Below are positions 13,301 to 24,116 of a stretch of 64,000 nucleotides of DNA, piece after piece. How positions within the stretch are numbered: position 1 is the stretch's first letter; every line of letters begins with the position of its first letter. The DNA is from Strigops habroptila. Taxonomy: Eukaryota > Chordata > Aves > Psittaciformes > Psittacidae. The DNA lies in assembly GCF_004027225.2 (NCBI RefSeq), contig NC_044278.2, positions 95,472,743 to 95,536,742 on the forward strand. The letters run 5' to 3'. Position numbers and translations under genes: made by a program. Under the pieces are notes generated by a model, which was not told the origin of the DNA, searched no databases, and saw only the letters and a list, made by a program, of their open reading frames with translations.

Positions 13301-16300
13301 TTTTCAATTATTTCAATATTAAGCAGTTTGTGGTCTTCTTGTTTATATCTCCTCATGGAAATAACTTTAGTAAAGTCCATACTTCCATATGAAAACCTCT
13401 CTCAGCACATTTGCTCTGCCAGCAGCATGGTTTCATACACAACACTATAAATATGTCAATGACAGAGCAGAAAGCAAACACTAACAAGGTAATAAATTAC
13501 TTGTTAGGTAAATGACTTTTGTCACTGTTTTGGGATGGCTGAGTGCGACAATTTGTGTTGTCCCTCAGTACTTCAGAAATCTATTTTTGTGACATAAAAT
13601 AAACGAAAGCTGGGGAGTTAGCAGTAATACATCAGCTACTTTTCATAGAATCACAGAACGGTTTGGGTTGGAAGGGACCTTAAAGACCACCTAGTTACAG
13701 CCCCCTTGAAGCTGGTCAACATCGGTTGACCAAATGCTGAAAACAGTCTGCAACCATCCCAAAAAACAATTTCAGAAGGGGATTAAAAGAATAACATAGT
13801 ATCTGAGGGTAAAGGACAGAGGCATCACATAGCTGCTTGGGACTTCTAAAGGTGAAATTTCTAACCATGGCTACAGGACACTGATAAAACGACAGCAACA
13901 AAACACAACTCTTTGACCAAAGTCACTTAAAGATTGTTTGAGAAACCTGGAATAGTGAGGTACAAAAAAATCTTAAGATTCTGCATTTGCTCTCATTCTT
14001 AATAATTTTCCCAGTGAGCATTACTCCCCTCCCCACTGAATATCTCACCTTCCCTACAAAAGTTTGGCTAAAAATACAATTCATTCATCATCCAGGACCT
14101 ATCTCTGCTCAGCTCTGTCCTTCTAATCATTAACCAGTTAGCTACAGGATCTTGAGTTTGGCTGGGCACGGTGCATAGCTCTGTAATGCATTCTAGCACA
14201 TTATTTGTTCAGGAAGGTCCCATCTCAAACACCGTAGGATCCTTGTGATGGGAGTTATCCATCAGGGAGGTACTGCAACCAGACTGCAGGAGAGCATTAG
14301 AGGCTACTTTTCAAACACTGGTAAAGTCTGTCCCTCATTCAGAAATGTATCAGTGAGAACGAAGACAGCTGAAGTCCACTGATATCCAAGCTGCTGATCC
14401 ATCCAAACACAATGGGAGTTTGTATCAGCACTTCCCAAACTGGGAGATGCAAGCTGAATAATTGTACTGAAATGGTCAGTCTGACCACAGAGCTGTAAAT
14501 AAGAGGAATCTGGGAACATCCGGAAAGTAAATAAGCCTTAAGGAACTCACCACCACATCACCTTCCTGAGGAAGGTTGTTCGCTGGTAGTCTGTTTTTCT
14601 CCTCATTGTTATAGTAGAGAGCTCCATCATTTCTCATCACCAGGCTATGGACATCTCGACCAAGTGGAATTTGATTCAAGTTTGCTTTCTGGGTTGCAAC
14701 TCCAATACCCCAAATCCCTAAAATGTGACAGTAACATGGTAAGGAAAAAAAAAACCAAACAACCCAAAAATCCACATTATTTTGAAGACTGACTGAATCA
14801 GGACAGCATAAAGAATGTGTTTTTAACTAGTGCCATGGCCTACTACTAAGTATCTCTTGGACATAACAGGACTATTGTGGGTTAGCCCTGGGAGATTAGC
14901 CCACGAAGCCACTCACTCACTTCTCCCCCACAGACCCTAATGGGATGGTGGAAGAGGGAAGGAAGACTAAAACCAAGAAAACTTTTCTTGTGGGTAAAGA
15001 CAAAAATTGTTTAATAAGCGAAGAAGAAGTGGAAGAAAGAAAGAAAACAAACCAAACCAAAGCAATGCAATGGCAATCACTCACCACCTCCCATGGGCAG
15101 ACCAATGCCCAGCCAATTCCCAAGCAAAAGATGGCTAACCTCCCTAAATCCTCTCCTCTCCCTTTTGTTGCTTAGCATGGCAAAACATGGCATGGAGGAT
15201 CTCTTTGGTTAGTTCAGGTCATCTGCCTTGTTGTGTCCCCTCCCCATCTCTTGTGCATCCCCAATCTTATTTGCTGGAGGGTCAGAGTGAGAAACAGAGA
15301 AGGCCTTGATGCTGTGTAAACACTGCTCAGAAGTAGCTAAAACATTAGTCTGTTATCAGTATTGTTCTGGTCACAAATCTAAAACACAGCATCACAGGAG
15401 CTGCTATAAAGGAAGTTAACTCCATCCTGGCCAGACCCAGTACAAGCAGTCACAAGAGATAACCAGCATGTACCCTAAAAAAAACTCCAGAGAATTGTAA
15501 TCACTTCGCTTAACTTCTATTCCCAGAAAAATATGAAAATAGACTCTGAAATTGTAGGAGGATGTAAAAAATAAATCAAACTAGCATGGATTTGTGAACA
15601 ACACGACTTCCTTCTCCAGCTGGTTAGACTACTTTTAGGGAAAAAGAAAAAATTGTAAATATGATAGATCTTGATTTGGTAATGTTTTTGAAACTCATAT
15701 AACATTGAAATAGTCAAGATTATGAAAACATGGTCTAGACCTTTACAGCAATATGAATGCACAACTGGTTAGAAAACTGTATTCCAGGACTACTCATCAT
15801 GTCAAATCAAATCAAAAGAGATTATTCAAGTGGGGTTTGAGGTTTTGCAGTGAATGCACAAGGTCAGACACTGTTCCATATTCACATCAATGACTTGGGT
15901 AACGTGATGATGTGCTTGTTAAATGTGCTGCCTATATCAACCTGACAGGACTGCAAGCTCTTCAGAGGCCCCTCAAGTTTTAAATGATCTTGACAAATCC
16001 ATAAGAGGTCTGAAGTAAGGAAAATGCATTTGCTTTTTCTGAATTATGAAGAACAGTACAAATAGTAAGTGGCACAAATACAATAGTGGCTTGGCAGGCA
16101 GCTCACGGAATGTAATACGGGGGTTATCACAGACCACATGCTGAGCGTGAGCCTGTGCCCTACTGTTGTGAAAAACTTCTGGACATATGGCATATATAAA
16201 GCCGACATACTGTATGTACAGCAGATGAAGGATGTCAGCTGGAGCAGAGCATCCATTTTAAGCATCATGCCTCAAGACAAATCAGGTCAATTAGAAATAC

Positions 16301-19260
16301 TCTAGAAGAAACAACAAAACCAATCAAAAATGTAAAAACATCACCTATAAGGAAACAATAAAAAAACCCAACCAACCAACCTGGGGCTGTTTAATCTGAA
16401 GAAAACTAAAATGAGGCAAAAACATGAGAAAATTCGTTTCAAAAGACAAAATTGCAAAGCAATTTATTCTAATTCTTACAGGCCCAGAATTAAAAGGACA
16501 AGAGTGTGAACACGATTCAGATTACACTTCTGAAAACTTTCCAGCAGCCAGGGTGGCCTCACAGATGACCCCTAATAGACTGCTCAGGGACACTTCTGGG
16601 AATCAAAGTTTTAAGTTAAGTGATCTACAATCCTCCTGCCTTGGGGCACAAGAACAGACGAGACACAGCTCATAGGGACCAGGGGAGTTTCTTTCCTGTG
16701 TTTCTCAAGCATAAGAACATGGATATGTATCTGTGTGAATAACGACCATATGAGTAACAGCTTCAGTGGATTCTTCCCCAACTAAAATTGCCAAGTTAAG
16801 ATTGATCTGGGGTTTACATACAGTTTAAAACTAAGCAACTGGTTTGACTGCAAGGTGTTTTGGACAGATTTGTGTTCATGCTGCCTGCACTCCAATCCAA
16901 CTGAATGCAAACAACCCTTACCCAGAAAGTGCCAGGTTCAAGCTCCAGCTGGTACTGTAAGGCCTGTCTGTCTCTGGACTAACACTTCCCTTCTTCCCTC
17001 TCCCTATGTGCTTAGGGAAAGAACCGCTTCATTTTCACAGTGTCTGTTGTTTTTAAAAATACAGGGTAACTTTTAATGTCAGAATACAGGCAAGCCTGGA
17101 GTGCACTCTGTACTAGTGAAGTTGATTGTATTAGTAAAAGCATAACGCTTCCAAATTCCATTCACTTTCAGCTGCCTTGCACTGTATCTGTGCAAAACAA
17201 ACAAAGAAACAGGGTGCTCAAAGGCTCCTCTTGATAAGGCGGTGTTGGATTAAGGGCTGCACGTTTGATTTGAAGAGCAAAGTGCAGCACAAGGAGTGTT
17301 ACCCTTGCTTGGGCAAATACGGTGCATGCTAAAAGCAAACGGAGGTAGACAAATAGCTATAAATATTGCTGGATAAACTGCACTAGTTAAAAAAACCCAA
17401 AAAAACCCAACTTCATAGCTACAGTGGTTTATGTGGTTATAAGCATTTATTTACCAAAAAACATTTCTAACATCTGCTAACTGAAAAACATGCATGTAAC
17501 AGCATACAGAACGACATGGTGTTTTAGTGTGCGCACTCTCTCAGTAATATACTTACCATGCTTTTTAATATTTCAGAGCCACAACAAAAAAGAGAAAGAA
17601 ATTTCCCGTTACACAATGTCAACTTATAAAACTCTCCAACATTCACAAGTTCAAGGATGCAATGAGAAAGATGCATGTGCTCAGCACTGGAGATACGACC
17701 ACCCGCAGGCAATCTGACATACCTTCCAAGTTTAAAGTTGGACATTTTTGCTGACTAACCTGTGGACTGGATTTTAAACTCAAAATAGCTCTTGTTCTGA
17801 TGCAAAGGTGCATTGGCTAAGCAGCCTCCCGTGCCACATATTCTTCTGCCGTTTTTAACAATCACGACATCTGTTCCTGCAAGAAGAAAAACACCCGCAA
17901 AACTTCAAAACATTTTTAGAAGCCTGGAAGCAGCCCTTAAAAGCCCTACACATTGAGAACCGTTTTTGTTCTTTCTGCCCAAGTAAGAGCTTCATTAGTC
18001 TGTGAGAATTATGATGATGGGCCACACTTTGAAGTAAGAAAAGGAAGGCTGTTTATGGGCTAGTTCATCTTTCAACTAGGGTTTATTTACTTAAAATCTA
18101 TACACTGCTCTAATTTCGCCTCTTGGGTTTCACGGCACCATGCTGATTACAACCTTTGCTCAGCCACATCAGAAGCATAACTTACTATTTAGTCAGAAAC
18201 GGTTCACTGTGAGACCAGAGCCCTGTACCCTGTCTCTATGCACTGGAGGAAAAAAAGTCTGCAAAGAGAAAAAAGGGCACATTGGGTAGAAACGTTGGAT
18301 GGAATTGCAAGGTGGTTAATTATTCTCTGAAAAAAAATCCTTTTATTAGAAACATGCCTGCCAAACAGGATCAAAAAAAAAGCCTCCTGCCAAGTTTTCC
18401 TTCTACCGTGGAACGCTTCATCTTTAGGCACTGTTGTCATGGTCAGGAATACGGGAGACAAACAAAGTTCACTGATACAAATGAATAAAACCAGGCTAAT
18501 AATCGTGCTTGAGTGGTGGGCCCTGGATCGGCCACACCGGCCTCGCCCTAGCTCTGTCCCCTGCAGCTGACCCAGATCCCTTCTCTCCTCACCAACGCCC
18601 AGGCACAGCTTTGTGGACAGCTCATCCTCAGCACGTGGTACGGACCAGGCCCCCTTGGCTCATTCTGCAGGCTCACTGCTGTAACCTTCTGCTCTGAATC
18701 ACCACCCCTTGTGGGATGACCAGGATCTTCAGCCCCATCAGGCTGCCTTCCCCCCTCAGGGATCCCCTCTGAGACTGAGGTGCACCCCTACATACTCATT
18801 CTGCCGATAAGCCTCAACTGAATTTAAACCAAAGTGAGACTTTTTCCTGAAAACTCCCAAATCCTTCCAAAGAAGTAGCCTCAAAGCGACTTCCGCAGCG
18901 CACTTCACTGGGAGAAGAGAGGGCGCCCGGGGCAGGGCGCATTCCCCCTCGGGCCGGTACGGTTACACCGTATTGACACAACCCCACACCACACCGCGCT
19001 CAGGCCTCCCGGGGCCAACCCTCCCTCCCGCCTGCCTCACGGGTCAGCCCCGCCGCGCCGCCGCCAGCCCTCACCCTCCGCTCTCCCTCCCGCCCCACGG
19101 CCCGTCACGGGCGGCTCAAGGGGGGCGAGGGGAGACGCGGCCCCCCCCGCTTACCCATGCGCTGCGTGTCGAGGTGCACAGCCGGCATCTCCTTCAGCGG
19201 GATGTGCCCGGCGCCGCCATCCCTGCACCAGGAGAAGCAGCACAACATGGAGGCGGCCAT
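10240..19260 (-). CDS. SPRYD7: SPRYD7, SPRY domain-containing protein 7 (five coding exons)
   Basis: SPRYD7 (also C13orf1 or CLLD6) is a small, almost all-SPRY-domain protein of unknown biochemical role, named for the 13q14 leukaemia deletion region. Joining 19260-19155, 17876-17760, 14717-14551, 12983-12881 and 10337-10240 gives 591 nt, or 196 residues plus stop. As I recall, that is the human length. All introns are GT-AG with phases 1, 1, 0 and 1. The N-terminus MAASMLCCFSWCRDGGAGHI is cysteine-rich. The SPRY core runs from about residue 60 to 185, with landmarks SYFEFKIQSTGIWGIGVATQ, LGRDVHSLVMRNDGALYYNN, VELNVYLNGK and the final FEKILFEQQIF. The start ATG has G at -3 and +4. No lesion was found. 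The gene is head-to-head with TRIM13, about 8.6 kb away, and starts inside a CpG island. Confidence 0.97.
10338..12880 (-). other. SPRYD7 intron 4
   Basis: A 2.5-kb phase-1 intron with donor GTAAGT and acceptor TTCTGCAG. No repeat or nested gene was recognised inside it. Confidence 0.85.
12881..12983 (-). CDS. SPRYD7: SPRYD7 coding exon 4
   Basis: The exon encodes GITYDHVELNVYLNGKNMHC and then PASGIRGTVYPVVY, the second half of the SPRY domain, where the VYLNGK strand motif is typical. The acceptor is CTTTTAG and the donor GTAAGT. The exon enters in phase 0 and leaves in phase 1. Confidence 0.96.
12984..14550 (-). other. SPRYD7 intron 3, with a CR1 tail
   Basis: A 1.57-kb phase-0 intron with donor GTGAGT and acceptor CTTTTAG. 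It holds a short CR1 3' end at 13643-13710; no other feature was recognised. Confidence 0.85.
13643..13710 (-). mobile_element. Short CR1 LINE 3' end
   Basis: The plus strand reads TCATAGAATCACAGAACGGT then TTGGGTTGGAAGGGACC, the reverse complement of the CR1 terminus. Only about 70 bp is recognisable. It lies in SPRYD7 intron 3 in the same transcriptional sense as the gene. Confidence 0.88.
14551..14717 (-). CDS. SPRYD7: SPRYD7 coding exon 3
   Basis: The exon encodes GIWGIGVATQKANLNQIPLG, then RDVHSLVMRNDGALYYNN and EEKNRLPANNLPQEGDVV, the core of the SPRY domain. The acceptor is CATTTTAG and the donor GTGAGT. It enters in phase 1 and leaves in phase 0. An LTR begins only about 160 bp upstream in intron 2. 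Confidence 0.97.
14876..15444 (-). mobile_element. Solitary ERVL-like LTR (avian type)
   Basis: Read on the minus strand, the element starts TGTACTGGGTCTGGCCAGGA, passes through GGAGTTAACTTCC, GTGATGCTGTGTTTTAGATT and a GAGGGGACACAACAAGG block, and ends in GGCTAACCCACA. From memory this layout matches an avian LTR found in very many copies in bird genomes. It begins TGT and ends ACA, as an LTR should. No internal retroviral region adjoins it. A candidate polyadenylation hexamer ATTAAA lies at 15015-15010 on the minus strand. The flanking five-base sequences do not match, so no target-site duplication is clear. It sits in SPRYD7 intron 2 in the same sense as the gene. Confidence 0.78.
15850..16420 (+). 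mobile_element. Possible ancient CR1 ORF2 remnant
   Basis: Scattered plus-strand similarity to CR1 reverse-transcriptase text is visible, such as CATATTCACATCAATGACTT, GACTGCAAGCTCTTCAGAGG and CTGGGGCTGTTTAATCTGAA. The order is the one expected in an intact element, but divergence is high and no frame is open. I infer a very old copy; this is the least certain of the CR1 calls. Confidence 0.35.
17760..17876 (-). CDS. SPRYD7: SPRYD7 coding exon 2
   Basis: The exon encodes TDVVIVKNGRRICGTGGCLA and then NAPLHQNKSYFEFKIQST, the start of the SPRY domain. The acceptor is TTCTTGCAG and the donor GTTAGT. The exon enters and leaves in phase 1, so skipping it would keep the reading frame. Confidence 0.96.
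17877..19154 (-). other. SPRYD7 intron 1
   Basis: A 1.28-kb phase-1 intron with donor GTAAGC and acceptor TTCTTGCAG. Its upstream part lies in the CpG island. No nested feature was recognised. Confidence 0.85.
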
Positions 19261-19460
19261 GACTGGCCGGACCCCACGGCCCCGCGCAGGCGCAGCAGCA
19301 GCCAGCGGGGCGGGCGGGGCAGCGCCCCTTGGCGGGCAGGAGGTAGCGGGGCGGGCGGGCGTCCCTTCCCCTCTGCCCGCCCCGGCGCGACATGGCGGGA
19401 GGCGGCGGGACATGGCGGGCCGCGGCCGCCCGGGGCAGGCTGAGCACGGGGGGCTCGTGA
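18880..19460. promoter_or_regulatory. CpG island promoter of SPRYD7
   Basis: GC content and CpG frequency rise sharply over this stretch and fall off on both sides. It surrounds SPRYD7 exon 1, whose start codon is at 19260. GC-box-like GGGCGGG runs lie at about 19310-19360, upstream on the minus strand. Two CATGGCGGG copies 20 bp apart occur at 19391 and 19411. No TATA box is evident. The transcription start is not fixed by the sequence. Confidence 0.75.
19155..19260 (-). CDS. SPRYD7: SPRYD7 coding exon 1
   Basis: The exon encodes MAASMLCCFSWCRDGGAGHI and then PLKEMPAVHLDTQRM plus the first base of a glycine codon. The start context is GTCATGGCC. A second in-frame ATG lies four codons on. 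The donor is GTAAGC. Confidence 0.96.
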
Positions 19461-19499
19461 AATCCAGTGCGGCGTGAAAAATAAAATCCCGTTAAACCG

Positions 19500-22400
19500 C
19501 CATCTGTCCTCAGGAGGTGAAAATTTAAATGAAAAGGAGTGCGGAGGGAAACCCGCTGCCTGTCTGCAGCTGAGGAGCTGCGAGTAAACGTGGTGGTGGC
19601 TTGAAGTGCCTGTGCGCAGCTTCTGCGTGCAGCCACCCAAAGGACAGGTTATACATCTATATATGTATATGAAGGACAATTTATATATGTATATATGAAA
19701 GAGCAAACTGATCATGATGGGCTAATGGTGGGCATCACATCAACACACTTAATGGTGCCGGGCCACGTGGAAGGGACTCCTTCATGGAAATGTCCTGGGC
19801 AGTTATTTCTGTCTCCAAGTAACAAGAACTCCATTTATCTTCTTCGGGTTTGGTTTTGTTTTGTTATATTCCCATCCCCCTCTTTATTTTAATTCTTTCT
19901 CAGAACAGTCAAGAGAGACAGGACACCTCCACACAAAGGTTTGTGCAGCCGGGCCCAGCCACCTTGCTGTCCCAGGGTGTCTCCGCCTGCCTCCATGGCA
20001 TCTGCTCCCTGTGTGTTTCCTTTTCTCCCTGTCTTCCAAACCTGTCTGGTTAGTGCGTGTTAACTCTTAACTTTTTGGGTCCCGTTTGCTTCTAGAGCAC
20101 CTCCTCATTAGTTCAGAAGCTTTGGTAGAGTGTGAAACTGAACTGTAAGGACTACTGCAGGGAAAAGCCAGCATGCCAGCGTTACACTTCACAATGTTTT
20201 TGCAAAGCACGCTTTGGGACCACCGTTATGTCCCTTTCATAGAGGCAGAATGCCACTTAATTAAAAAAGCTGTAGCTTTGCTTCTGGCCTCAGGTTAATC
20301 AAGTGTTTCTTTAGCAAAAGCCCTAGAGCTGTCCCTACAGCATCCACAACAGGCGCCACAAACAGGGCTCCAACAAGTATAGCAACTAGTGGTAACACGG
20401 CTATAGAAGCCCACCTGTATCTACTTCACATTTTTATTTATCTACAGGAAAATATCCAAGAAACGTTGTGCCATAAATTGCTGATCTGGAATGTTTTGCA
20501 GATAATTTAAATACTTATATTTAAAGGTCTGTTTCCTTCCGAACCAATTTGGGATGAAACTGTTGTTTCTCATGATTTTGTGGCATTTCACCTACAAAGC
20601 TCACTTACCGTTTTATTACAGTATATAATATGATGCAGTTAATGTAACCCATGTGGTACAACGTTATCTGTCTTCAGGAGGGGAAGGGGTTAAGCGGATA
20701 TTCAAAAACCCGTGTTAAAAGAAATCTTCATGGCAAAAAATATCGTATTGGTCTGGATGGGCTGTATCAGTCACACTTACCCCATTACTTGAAACATGAG
20801 GTGAAACACTGTCTTCCTCAAAATTGTGCCTAAAACCAATCTGATTTTAAGAGCAGCTTTAAAATATGCTTCCTTTCTTTTATTGGACTTACTGTTACAG
20901 CCCATAAACATTTGGGGTCAAGAGCTCACTTCCTTAAAATATCCCAAATGGGATTAGTCTTGAACTTCTAAGAAGTACATATTAGGTGGAAGCTGATGTT
21001 TATTTATTTCGTATGGAGGGCATCATGATTCTCATTGGTGGCTTGTTGTTCACATAATTAGTCCCATTTAAGTCACTGCGGGATTTTTATTGTCTGTCAC
21101 ACACTGCGGGTTTGTTACAGTAAATGCTGAAAGACAAATGTTAATATAGTTAAAAAAAACCCCAAACCCCAAACTTAGAAGGAGACTCAAACTGCAGATG
21201 ATTCCCCATGTCATTTTTTTCTCTGAGCCCCAGAGTCCTTTCTTCCCCAAAACGAGCACTGGAATATAAACACATCTCGCCACATGAAGTCAGCATTGCC
21301 AAGTCAGTTGGACTCCAGGAGCTGGGGCTTTGGAGAGCAGCGGCTGGCTGTGCCTTCCTGCCAGTTTCCTGCTCCGCTTCTTTCTTAACTTGAGAGGCTG
21401 GTTTTACAGGTGAGCAGGCTGCAGCACTTGTGGGGTAAAGTGCGTGCCACAGCTTGGAAAAGTTGCCGGTGCTTCTTCGGAGCACACTTACTCCAGTGCT
21501 GATGTGCTCGGTGGGCAGGAAGCCTCAGAGGACCAAGGTCAGTGCAGCTCTCATCCCTGCGCCCATCCTCTCTCCCTCCAGGAGCAGAGCCCGGCTGCTG
21601 AGCACCCTGTCAGCAGCTGGTGGCACAATGAATTGTGCAGGAACAGCAGCAAAGATGTTTGGGAGGGCTCCAGCACTAGGCAAAATCAAGCAGATAATAA
21701 TACTGGTCCAGTGGAAGTAAGGCAAAATTCAGCTGGTAAGAAACATGGCTTATCCATATACCTATCTTGGAGGCTGAGGTAGGCAGTTCTAGCAGGATAG
21801 TATCCTATTTGTACATGTGCTTGTCAGCCTGTTTGGAGCATATGTGAACATTGAAATTTTTACACTGCACGAAGCACAGCCCCAAGGAAATGAACATCTG
21901 GGCTCCAGTATTTAGAAGTCTAACTGTGCTTGGTAATGAAGGGTTAATTCAGCTTCTGCCTTTCTTGAATGTGCATTTCTTTCACTGGGGAGGCCAAGTA
22001 TTTAGGACCCTCCCACACTGGAAGCAAAATTATACTCAGCATGCCTAAACATGTTTGTTGCTCACAGGGTTTTAACTTTATTTCCTTGAACAGTAGCAGC
22101 AGAGACATTTTGTCTGGGAACCATGTTAGAAGAACAGGAAAATGACCGGTCCCATCCATTTCACAAATGCAGGCGTATATGGAGGTCCTGCTGAAAGAAA
22201 ATGGTGGTCATTGACTTGTGTTGTTCTCTAGCTCAGAGCTTCATTCAGAAAATACAACTGTCTCTCATTAGCCCCGCAAAGTAGATCTACTGGTTGCAGA
22301 CGAGTGTGTTCCAGAAAGGTTCCCAGATACCGCCAAATTTGTGGGAGAGAGGGAAACTCTCACCCATTGTTTTAATGTGTAATACAACACAATGAACCAG

Positions 22401-24025
22401 TTCTCAGAAAAATAATTCCTCTTCATCCTGTGAGTGAAAACCTCTGGGACTTGCTTCTCCGCTGCCACAGGCTTTGCAGAGGCACTTACACCTGTGCAAA
22501 CCAGTGAAAAAAATAGTGATTAAATATGCTGGAATGGCTTTAGGAACATCTCCATGCAGCTTGCACAGAAGTAAATGATGGTGCAGGACTGGAAAATCCA
22601 GGTTTGTTTATTGAAAGCAGTCCTTCCACTCCCAGGGTCAGGCCTGTGGTTTGGAAGATGATACAGACAAGGTCTCAGATGAAAAACAGGTTGTGTTTGT
22701 ACTTTTGAAATCTTCATTATAATGTGTTCTTGTGAGGATTAATGTTCTGTAGGAAGTCTTCTGGTTTATACAGCTAATCTGACGCTTGCCAAATCATAGA
22801 AGAAATTGTATATGAAAATTAATTTTGTTCTTCGTTGTTCTATTTACTTTGGAGGTCACTGCTCCTTTCCTCTTTATGCAATCTAAGCAAAACCCACCGG
22901 AGCAGAGCTTTGATCTCCAGGCAATCACAAACCTCATTAAACCTGACAGGCGCGCTGGCCGTGCTTTGTTCAGGAAGGAGCAATTCAATTCTTTTATGGC
23001 GTAAGACTGCTGAAGACTGGAAACCGCTGCCCACGGCAGAGGGCTGCGTGGCCAAGCGCTGGGATGAGCGGACTCGTATGAGCAAGCACTAATTTGGGGA
23101 AAGTCAGAGCCGTTTCTCGAGGGACTGCTCGCGGACGCGGCAGCAAGAGCACAGATTGGTTGCAGCTGTGTTTGCCTGTGTGCATGTCCGGGGCCGGAAA
23201 CACCACGCCAGAGCCAGCAGACAGTGGGAGAAGCAGTGGTGTATGGCCCTGAGAAAAAGCCAAGGGACAGCTTCTTCTGGGCAGGCATCCTGGCTAGAGC
23301 AGCAAACTTGGACTGCCGCGCAGCACTCCCTCCCATTTGCTTCCTCTGCGTGCAAGGAAACGGGACGTGGCTGTACATTCTTTGTAAATAAATAGGATTA
23401 CGCTAAGGAGCTAACTGAATTCATCATCGATCCCCGCTCCCACTCCTCCTGTGAAAATCTGGCAAAGTGCTGAATATTAGTCAACTGTGTGGGTCAAAGT
23501 TCTGTACCTGAAACTACAGAGCTTTCCAGTACTGCTAAAATAGTCACCGGGGACCCTGCAGGTATCAACACAGTCTCTGAAATTCAGACCTCGAAACAGC
23601 AGTTGCTCATTTCCATCGCTGATTACCCTCATGGATTTTTAATGCCTGCTAATTCTACAATGCATATTAAAAGTAGCTTTTATGGAACAATAACAAGAAA
23701 CTGTTTTCTCTGATCCCTCGTTTGGAGTGTCTAATATAGTCCAGATGTATCTGTTGAAAAGAAATGTGGTCAGATATGATACAGTTGTGAAATATTTGTA
23801 CATGAGTAAGGTGTTTGATACACAGCTGTTTTGAATAGTTTCTTTATTTGTGTTATCTTACAGTGTCTTCTTACCAAGCTGCTAGCTGCATCAGAGTTCT
23901 TGCAGGTTTATGTCTGTATTTAGGTCCTCACAGCAACTGCATCATACATGTCTGATTGTCCCTCTCCGTTTGAGGGTAGGCTCACACCAGCACAGCTGAA
24001 TAAAGCAGCATGCTTCAAGCATGAT
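19500..24025. other. Intergenic region between SPRYD7 and TRIM13, left part
   Basis: No exon or RNA gene was recognised. A short AT-rich duplicated stretch lies at about 19640-19699. The part at 22.8-23.4 kb is more GC-rich than its surroundings and carries several overlapping open frames on both strands, none resembling a known protein. Confidence 0.45.
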
Positions 24026-24116
24026 CAAGTTGAAGATGCTCATGCTCATTGCAGGTGGGTTGGAGCTGGTGACCATTAAAGGCCCCTTCCAACCCAAACC
24101 ATTCTATGATTCTGAT
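24026..24116 (+). mobile_element. CR1 LINE 3' end
   Basis: The plus strand reads GGGTTGGAGCTGGTGACCAT, then GGCCCCTTCCAACCCAAACC and ATTCTATGATTCTGAT, the classic CR1 terminus in forward orientation. It is truncated to about 90 bp. Confidence 0.92.

Larger units (their letters stand above)
14718..17759 (-). other. SPRYD7 intron 2, repeat-bearing
   Basis: A 3.0-kb phase-1 intron with donor GTTAGT and acceptor CATTTTAG. It contains a same-sense LTR at 14876-15444 and a possible degraded CR1 at about 15850-16420. The remainder shows nothing I recognise. Confidence 0.85.

Noticed and set aside
18973-19715. Open frames of 106-173 codons around the SPRYD7 promoter
   Set aside because: They are GC-driven shadows in the SPRYD7 CpG island. 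Only the 36-residue MAASMLCC segment matches a real exon.
21151-21175. Telomere-like AAACCCC repeat
   Set aside because: Only two to three irregular units; it is not the vertebrate CCCTAA repeat and is better seen as an A-rich tract.
22794-23395. 194-codon minus-strand frame and several overlapping frames
   Set aside because: The region is somewhat GC-rich, but the translation has no recognisable domain, and frames on both strands are equally open.
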